64,000 nt of DNA from Geothermobacter sp964501815. Its GTDB lineage: Bacteria; Desulfobacterota; Desulfuromonadia; Desulfuromonadales; Geothermobacteraceae. Both the position numbers and the translations under genes were made by a program. The notes under the pieces were generated by a model. The model made no database searches and was not told where the DNA came from. It worked only from the letters and a program-made list of their open reading frames with translations. The stretch is taken from positions 1-64,000 of the forward strand of contig CAZCUR010000002.1 in the NCBI GenBank assembly GCA_964501815.1, given 5' to 3'. Of the stretch, positions 59,214 to 64,000 are shown piece after piece. How positions within the stretch are numbered: position 1 is the first letter of the stretch; each line of letters starts with the position of its first letter.

Positions 59214-59378
59214 ATGGAAACTGTCAAGACCGCGACCTTTGAATCCCTGATCGCCCTTGCGGAAGAACAGCCGGAGGGCGGCTATGTCTTTCGCCTCGAC
59301 GGGGAGGAGTATCGCATCCAGGATGTACTGGAAATCTCCCGCATTGCTGAAAAGCATGGTTATATTGTTATTTACTGA
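59214..59378 (+). CDS. 54-aa protein of unknown function upstream of the ferritin-like gene
   Basis: The reading frame METVKTATFESLIALAEEQP... to EKHGYIVIY encodes a small acidic protein of 54 residues. CAAGGAGTTTTGAGG lies about 12 to 20 bases before the ATG. No family was recognised. It ends 23 bases before the ferritin-like gene and probably shares its message. It lies next to the assembly gap, so it could be part of a longer operon. Confidence 0.5.
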   Translation: METVKTATFESLIALAEEQPEGGYVFRLDGEEYRIQDVLEISRIAEKHGYIVIY

Positions 59379-59401
59379 AACCTATCGAAAGGATGGACTT
59401 C

Positions 59402-59875
59402 ATGAGCAACGCTCCTGTCTGCCACACCTATGAAGCCGCTCTCGAAATGGCCATCGACATGGAAAACGAGAGCTTTCGGCACTATCTCAGGGGGCTTTTG
59501 ACCGTCAAGGACAAAGGCGCCCGCAGTTTGCTCCGGGACATGGCCCTGGAGGAGCTTGAGCACAAATACGCCCTCGAGAAGGCCCTGGTGGAAGGGAGCA
59601 TCGAAGGGGGGCACGCTCTGGAAAGGCCGGTGCCAACCATGAATCTCGACTACGTTCTGACCAAAAAGGAGCTGGCCCCCGATTCGGGCCCCCGGGATGT
59701 TCTGGCCTACGCCATTCACCTTGAGAAAAACGCCCTCGATTTTTACCGGCGCATGGCACAGGGCTGTGCCGGCGCCCCCATGGCTCCCCTGTTTGAACGC
59801 ATCGGCAACGATGAAAGCCTTCACCTGCAGAAACTGGAGGATATGTACGAACGGCATTTCCTCAGCGAAAACTGA
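59402..59875 (+). CDS. Ferritin-like (rubrerythrin-type) diiron protein
   Basis: A 157-aa four-helix protein with two E-x-x-H type metal motifs: LEMAIDMENESFRHYLRGLL with ALEELEHKYAL in the first half, then AYAIHLEKNALDFYRRMAQ with NDESLHLQKLEDMYERHF. This is the rubrerythrin-like ferritin domain found in anaerobes and iron reducers, linked to oxidative stress or iron. A rubredoxin tail (Cys-x-x-Cys) is absent. AAAGGA eight bases before the ATG at 59402 favours it over an ATG three codons upstream. Confidence 0.82.
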   Translation: MSNAPVCHTYEAALEMAIDMENESFRHYLRGLLTVKDKGARSLLRDMALEELEHKYALEKALVEGSIEGGHALERPVPTMNLDYVLTKKELAPDSGPRDVLAYAIHLEKNALDFYRRMAQGCAGAPMAPLFERIGNDESLHLQKLEDMYERHFLSEN

Positions 59876-59909
59876 TTGCGTTTGCCAACGCTTCCGGCTG
59901 GGAGGGGGG

Positions 59910-60248
59910 ATGAACCGAGTCCTTCTCATGGGCGTTTTTGCACTGGTTCTGGCTCTGTTGCCTCTCTGGCGCATTTTGCGTGACAGGGAGGATGGAAGGC
60001 TTGTGCGGCTGAACCGTGCCTGGGGCCGCAGGACCGGGCTGGCCCTCTTTTTCGTCCTCCAGGTTGGACTTCCCATGCTGTTCGGCATTCTTTTTCTCAG
60101 CCAGGGGGTTGTCGCCTTTGCCCGTGACGGGATCGCCTGGGACCTTTCCGCCGGGCTTCCGCTTCTGCGCAATTATCTGAACGAACAGGTTGTCGTGCTT
60201 GTCCCGCCGCTTGAACCGCTTTTCCCGCCCGATCTGCTGGTCCCTTGA
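59910..60248 (+). CDS. Small membrane protein of unknown function
   Basis: A 112-aa protein with two membrane helices (MNRVLLMGVFALVLALLPLW and TGLALFFVLQVGLPMLFGIL) separated by a short basic loop, and a hydrophobic Pro-rich C-terminus. A strong GGAGGGGGG lies before the ATG. It starts 34 bases after the ferritin-like gene. I recognised no family; it may be co-transcribed with the ferritin-like gene. Confidence 0.6.
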   Translation: MNRVLLMGVFALVLALLPLWRILRDREDGRLVRLNRAWGRRTGLALFFVLQVGLPMLFGILFLSQGVVAFARDGIAWDLSAGLPLLRNYLNEQVVVLVPPLEPLFPPDLLVP

Positions 60249-60320
60249 CACCTTTTGCGACCGGGATTAGTTTGCCTGCGTTCCTGCTGCAGTATCGCAG
60301 ACAAAATCCGGAGGTTTGTC

Positions 60321-62180
60321 ATGGCCGAACAGGACAAGATCGAACAGGGAACCATTTCGATTCACACCGAGAATATTTTCCCCATCATCAAAAAATGGCT
60401 GTACAGCGAGCATGATATCTTTTTGCGCGAGCTGGTCTCCAATGCCGTCGACGCCATCAGCAAACTGAAACACCTCAATGTTGTCGAGGGACTCAACCTC
60501 GCGGAAGATTTCGGGGTTGATGTCAGAGTTGACAAATCGGCCGGGACCATCACCGTTTCGGACAACGGCATCGGCATGACCGCCGATGAAATTCGAAAAT
60601 ACATCAACCAGATCGCCTTTTCATCGGCCGAGGAATTCGTCAGCCGGTTTCAGAACGCCGAAGATCCGACCCAGCTGATCGGGCATTTTGGTCTCGGTTT
60701 CTATTCCGCCTTCATGGTGGCCGACAAAGTGGAGATCCGGTCCCGGTCGTATCGGGAGGAGACGGGAGGCGCGCACTGGAGCTGCGACGGCAGCACCAGC
60801 TACGAACTGCGTCCTTTTCCCAAGGCGGAACGGGGCACGGATGTCGTTCTGCACATCAACAAGGACTCCAAAGAGTTTCTCGAACCGGACCGCCTGAGAC
60901 AGATTCTCAAGCGTTATTGCAATTTTCTGCCGGTTCCCATCCGGCTTGAGGGCGAGCAGGTCAACGACAGCGAACCGTTGTGGAGCCGCACTCCCGGTGA
61001 TCTGAAGGACGAAGATTATCGGGAGTTTTACCGGAAGCTCTATCCCCTGGCGGATGAACCTTTGTTCTGGATTCACCTGAATGTCGACTTTCCCTTCAAT
61101 CTCAAAGGCATCATCTATTTCCCACGACTCAATCACGAATTTGATGTGACGCGCAGCCATATCAAGCTGTTTTGCAACCAGGTCTTTGTTACCGACAACT
61201 GTCCGGAGCTGCTGCCGGAATTTTTGCGGCCCCTGCAGGGATGTCTGGACGCCCCTGACCTGCCGCTTAACGTCTCTCGCAGTTATCTGCAGAAGGAGCC
61301 CCAGGTTCGCAAGATTCAGGAGGTTGTCAGCGGGCGCATCGCCGGCAAATTGGTCGATTTGGCCAAAAAGGATCGAAAATCCTTCCTCGACGTCTGGGAG
61401 AACATTCACACCTTTGTCAAATACGGCATGATGCAGGACGACAAGTTCTGTGACCGGCTGATGGATCATGTGCTCTACCGGACGACTTCGGATGAGGGAT
61501 GGACCACCCTGAAGGATTACCTGGAGCGAGCCGCTGAAAAACATCGCGGCAAGGTCTATTACGCGTCAGACGAGGTTTCCCAGGCGCAATGCCTGCGTCT
61601 GTTCAAGGGGCAGGGCATCGAGGTCCTGATCCTCGACGCCATGATCGACAGTCATTTTGTCAATTTTCTTGAAATGAAACGCAAAGACGTCAACTTTGTC
61701 CGGGTTGACGCCGATATTGATGACAACCTGGTGGACGGATCGGCCGACAGCGGCCTGGTGACCTCGGCGGACGGGCAGACGGACCGGGAACGGCTGGAGT
61801 CCTTTGTCACCAAAGTGCTGGAACAGGAAAAGGTTAAGGTTCGGGTCCAAAATCTCAAGGACGAGCAGCTTCCGGGGCTGCTGGTTGTCGATGAACGGTT
61901 ACGGCGCTTCAGGGATATGACCCGTGTGGTGGGCGGGGACAGCAGCAGTGTCGATGGCGAACAGGGGACGTTTGTCGTCAACGGCGCCAGCAGGGCCGGC
62001 CGACGGGTCGTCGAACTTCTGGGCGATGGACATACAGACACCGCCGAAATGCTGGTGCGGCACATGTATGACCTGGCGTGCATGCCCCATCAGGCGTTTG
62101 ACGGCAAACGCATGGAAGCTTTTCTTGAACGCAGCAGCAGGTTGCTTGGGCTTGTATCCGCCGCCCCTCAGGGCCGGTAG
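60321..62180 (+). CDS. htpG: Chaperone HtpG (Hsp90)
   Basis: The bacterial Hsp90, a cytosolic ATP-dependent chaperone. The 619-aa protein has the N-terminal ATPase motifs Glu37 and Asn41 (FLRELVSNAVDAISKLK), DNGIGMTADEIRKYINQIAF and GHFGLGFYSAFMVADKVEIR. The middle domain has IIYFPRLNHEFDVTRSHIKL and LNVSRSYLQKEPQVRKIQEV, and a dimerisation end follows. It is at the usual length. An earlier in-frame ATG 22 codons upstream was passed over because GGAGGTTTGTC lies before 60321. The end overlaps the convergent fxsA by 13 bases. Confidence 0.97.
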   Translation: MAEQDKIEQGTISIHTENIFPIIKKWLYSEHDIFLRELVSNAVDAISKLKHLNVVEGLNLAEDFGVDVRVDKSAGTITVSDNGIGMTADEIRKYINQIAFSSAEEFVSRFQNAEDPTQLIGHFGLGFYSAFMVADKVEIRSRSYREETGGAHWSCDGSTSYELRPFPKAERGTDVVLHINKDSKEFLEPDRLRQILKRYCNFLPVPIRLEGEQVNDSEPLWSRTPGDLKDEDYREFYRKLYPLADEPLFWIHLNVDFPFNLKGIIYFPRLNHEFDVTRSHIKLFCNQVFVTDNCPELLPEFLRPLQGCLDAPDLPLNVSRSYLQKEPQVRKIQEVVSGRIAGKLVDLAKKDRKSFLDVWENIHTFVKYGMMQDDKFCDRLMDHVLYRTTSDEGWTTLKDYLERAAEKHRGKVYYASDEVSQAQCLRLFKGQGIEVLILDAMIDSHFVNFLEMKRKDVNFVRVDADIDDNLVDGSADSGLVTSADGQTDRERLESFVTKVLEQEKVKVRVQNLKDEQLPGLLVVDERLRRFRDMTRVVGGDSSSVDGEQGTFVVNGASRAGRRVVELLGDGHTDTAEMLVRHMYDLACMPHQAFDGKRMEAFLERSSRLLGLVSAAPQGR

Positions 62181-62560
62181 ATACGTATGTTGCCGGTGGC
62201 AACCTGCTTTTCGAACCAGCTCTGGAGCTGGCGTTTGAGATAGATGCGGGTGCCGGGGGCCAGACAGAGGAATCCCAGCAGGTCGGTCCAGAACCCTGGC
62301 GTCAACAGCGTCAGACCGCCAGCCAGAATCAGCGCACCATCAAGGAGCTTGTCGGTCGGGACACGTCCCTCGGCAAGCTCTTTTTGTATCTGCACAACCA
62401 GATCGAGGCCCTGGCTTTTCGCCAGCCATGCGCCGGCAACACCTGTGGCCAGGATTAAACAGATGGTTGGCAAAACGCCCAGAATGCGGCCTGCCTCCAA
62501 CAGGGTGTAGATTTCCAGGGCGGGTATGGCCAGGAACAAAATCAGCAGTCTTGTAAACAC
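62168..62560 (-). CDS. fxsA: FxsA family membrane protein
   Basis: A 130-aa inner-membrane protein of the FxsA family, named for suppressing F exclusion of phage T7. It has LLILFLAIPALEIYTLLEAG, LPTICLILATGVAGAWLAKS and a characteristic Gly/Ala-rich turn (PTDKLLDGALILAGGLTLLT, PGFWTDLLGFLCLAPGTRIY). A GTG start at 62560 is chosen because GAGGA lies 7 bases before it and the hydrophobic segment begins there; an ATG 20 codons upstream gives a basic, unlikely tail. Confidence 0.88.
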   Translation of the reverse strand: MFTRLLILFLAIPALEIYTLLEAGRILGVLPTICLILATGVAGAWLAKSQGLDLVVQIQKELAEGRVPTDKLLDGALILAGGLTLLTPGFWTDLLGFLCLAPGTRIYLKRQLQSWFEKQVATGNIRIYRP

Positions 62561-62804
62561 GTGAGATCCTCTTTTCTTCCGGGCGGTTCTTCCCGCCCCT
62601 TTGGGCTTCATTAACACCAAACCAAAACTGGTAACAGAGTGGCAACTGTGCGCTATTTAAGGGAAATTTAGATTGCCTAAAAAATAGGCAATGTGCCACC
62701 TGTGCCATGAAACCAGTTTTTCAACATCTTGTTCACAGTTTTTCAAACAGCCTGTCCACATGCCGTGTGGACAAAAGAAGCAATCCCCTGAAACTGCGCC
62801 GTTT
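62561..62804. other. AT-rich intergenic region with repeats and DnaA-box-like sites
   Basis: This 244-base gap between fxsA and mazG holds no gene. It contains an 8-bp hairpin ATTGCCTA/TAGGCAAT (62672-62692), an 11-bp direct repeat CAGTTTTTCAA at 62714 and 62736, and inverted DnaA-box-like octamers TGTCCACA (62753-62760) and TGTGGACA (62766-62773). TTGTTCACA at 62729-62737 is a third weak box. Confidence 0.6.
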
Positions 62805-63530
62805 TTATTTTGCCTGGTTCCGGCTGCCCGGGGGTGCGTGTTTCTTTTTGAGGTGATTCAGGTTGTCGTCCACCCAGCTCAGCAGGGCTGTTTCGGCATC
62901 GCAACCAACGGCTTCTGCCTGCTGGATGATGGCGGCCAGGCGGGATCCGATGGCCAGTTCCCTTTCGTCGGAAGGCAATGCGGCCAGATTGTCGGGGGCG
63001 CCTGTGGGGACTGTCGGATTGGGCAACCTGTCTCCTTCACGGGCGGCGCGCTTTATCAGTTTCTGGGCCCTGGCCAGCGCAGGCAGGGGGCGTGGAATGC
63101 GATCGTAGACGGACGTTGGTTCTTCCCTGGATTCTTCCTTTTTGATTGCGTCCCACTGGCGGTGCAGGTCGTCTTCGCTACGGAATGTTCTGTTGGCAAA
63201 AACGTGGGGATGGCGCCGGACCAGTTTGTCTGCAATGCCGTTGGCCACATCTGCCGGGGTGAAGTCTCCCTGTTCGGAAAAGATGGTCGCCTGGAATACG
63301 ACCTGTAAAAGCAGGTCGCCCAGTTCTTCGCAAATTTTTGTCTTGTTTTTCAGGTCAATAGCCTCAATGAGCTCATATGTCTCTTCAAGAATGTACGGCT
63401 TCAGGCTCTCCGGTGTCTGTTTGGCGTCCCAGGGGCAGCCGCCGGGGGACCGCAATCGTTTCATGATCTGACACAGGCGCTCGAATGCTTCGCCGGGGGC
63501 TTTTGCCTGTTTTTGGACGCCGTCTTCCAT
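62805..63530 (-). CDS. mazG: Nucleoside triphosphate pyrophosphohydrolase MazG
   Basis: A 241-aa two-domain MazG with the substrate- and metal-binding motif LRSPGGCPWDAKQTPESLKP, EETYELIEAID and KICEELGDLLLQVVFQATIF in the first half, and the second domain (GDLLNP-like ALARAQKLIKRA...) with the C-terminal WVDDNLNHLKKKH part. MazG hydrolyses nucleotides to monophosphates and helps adjust (p)ppGpp-related stress. AAGGAGAAGG lies before the ATG. It is transcribed away from yceD. Confidence 0.92.
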   Translation of the reverse strand: MEDGVQKQAKAPGEAFERLCQIMKRLRSPGGCPWDAKQTPESLKPYILEETYELIEAIDLKNKTKICEELGDLLLQVVFQATIFSEQGDFTPADVANGIADKLVRRHPHVFANRTFRSEDDLHRQWDAIKKEESREEPTSVYDRIPRPLPALARAQKLIKRAAREGDRLPNPTVPTGAPDNLAALPSDERELAIGSRLAAIIQQAEAVGCDAETALLSWVDDNLNHLKKKHAPPGSRNQAK

Positions 63531-63693
63531 GGATGTCCTTCTCCTTGTTCAGGGTCTTGTGCCGATGGGGCAGAGGTTAATCCCTGCCCGGCCCGAGGTC
63601 AACGGCAAGTCAAGGGAAATGCCTTGCAAAATTGTCGTGAATGGGCTAAGAGTGAGGGGCTTTGGCACCGGGAGTAACAGCGTGCCTTTTTTC

Positions 63694-63721
63694 TTGACAG
63701 TAACGGGATGAAACCTATACT
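63694..63721 (+). promoter_or_regulatory. Sigma-70-type promoter for yceD
   Basis: TTGACA (63694-63699), a 16-base spacer and TATACT (63716-63721) form a strong housekeeping promoter. The predicted start near 63728 is about 20 bases before the yceD GTG. Confidence 0.75.
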
Positions 63722-63747
63722 ACGCACCCTCGTGCCGGGGACGTCAG

Positions 63748-64000
63748 GTGTTTGAATTTCAGTGGGATGAGGTCGGTGAAAAGCCCTTCAGGGCTTCCTG
63801 GGCTGATGAAGCCGATCATTTTGACGAACTGTTGGCGCTGGTTGACAGCGGCGCCTGCAGATTTACCGAGCCCATTCGGGCAGAGATAGAAGCACGTCCC
63901 CTCGCCGGTCTTGTAGAGGTGGCCGGACAGATTTCCACGGCGGTGGTGCTGGCCTGCAGCCGTTGTCTGGAAGAGTATCGTCTGACCATCGAGGCCCCGT
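63748..64000 (+). CDS. yceD: YceD/DUF177 protein, 5' part only
   Basis: The window holds the first 84 codons of a frame that stays open to the edge. It reads (V)FEFQWDEVGEKPFRASWADE and ends near VVLACSRCLEEYRLTIEAP. The C-x-x-C in ACSRCLEEY is the hallmark of YceD (DUF177), a protein linked to 23S rRNA accumulation and usually followed by rpmF, plsX and fabH. The GTG start fits the promoter at 63694-63721; no good ATG is near. The 3' end lies outside the window. Confidence 0.85.
   Translation, partial: MFEFQWDEVGEKPFRASWADEADHFDELLALVDSGACRFTEPIRAEIEARPLAGLVEVAGQISTAVVLACSRCLEEYRLTIEAP

Noticed and set aside
59047..59250. Open frames running through the N stretch
   Set aside because: They depend on unknown bases and cannot be supported.
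63664..63691. GGCAC...GTGCC followed by TTTTTT as a terminator before yceD
   Set aside because: The stem is only 5 bp with a 12-base loop, and no plus-strand gene ends just before it.

Overview
The window is one side of a large flagellar and chemotaxis island from a Gram-negative deltaproteobacterium, most likely of the Desulfuromonadales/Geobacter type. The evidence is the fixed gene order flgBC-fliEFGHIJ-...-flgMNKL, P- and L-ring genes (an outer membrane), polar-placement genes flhF/flhG, sigma-54 promoters with enhancer-binding regulators, and CheX-type instead of CheZ-type CheY phosphatases. The sequence is GC-rich, codon use looks uniform, and no insertion sequence, phage, CRISPR, tRNA or rRNA was seen. 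A run of exactly 100 N at 59081-59180 shows that this is a draft scaffold.

Layout. (1) 1-33100, all minus strand: 39 genes forming an almost complete flagellum set. Read in transcription order they are a 792-aa TPR protein, flgB, flgC, fliE-fliJ, a MotE-like protein, fliK, flgD, a small flagellar-operon protein, flgE, a terminator-like hairpin, motA, motB, fliL-fliR, flhB, flhA, flhF, flhG, fliA, a small membrane protein, flgF, flgG, flgA, flgH, flgI, flgJ, and finally flgM, flgN, flgK, flgL behind their own sigma-28-type promoter. Flagellin (fliC) and fliD are not in the window. (2) 33101-33401 is a divergent control region with a sigma-54-type promoter facing the flagellar operon and a sigma-28-type promoter facing the chemotaxis operon. 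(3) 33402-43088, plus strand: cheA-cheW-cheR-cheB-cheD-HDOD-cheY-cheX-cheX-(double CheX plus pseudo-receiver). (4) An 18-bp perfect bidirectional terminator, then 43175-48674 on the minus strand: a sigma-54 activator of FleQ/FgrM type, a sigma-54 response regulator, a PAS histidine kinase and a single-domain receiver. (5) 48863-54923, plus strand: overlapping genes for a TlyA-type rRNA methyltransferase, a tetrapyrrole methylase, a U32 protein, a YhaO/SbcD-like nuclease, a membrane-spanning YhaN/SbcC-like ATPase and a HIT protein. (6) 55059 to the end: a shortened RelA/SpoT homolog, polysaccharide deacetylase, Bax-like lipoprotein, YjbQ, an assembly gap, a 54-aa orphan, a ferritin-like protein, a small membrane protein, htpG, fxsA, mazG and the 5' part of yceD.

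How the parts work together (inference from family knowledge). The kinase/regulator genes and the FleQ-like activator probably switch on sigma-54 promoters for the hook-basal body and export genes. FliA, made from that operon, is held by FlgM until the hook is finished, and then serves the late promoters. The same -10 octamer (GTCGATAT) occurs before flgM and before cheA, tying chemotaxis to the late class. CheA carries a cysteine-rich two-CW insertion in its first Hpt domain, and CheY signals would be erased by as many as four CheX units. These two features, with an operator-like triple palindrome upstream of the FleQ-like gene and a stringent-response enzyme with an eroded synthetase, are the most unusual things seen.
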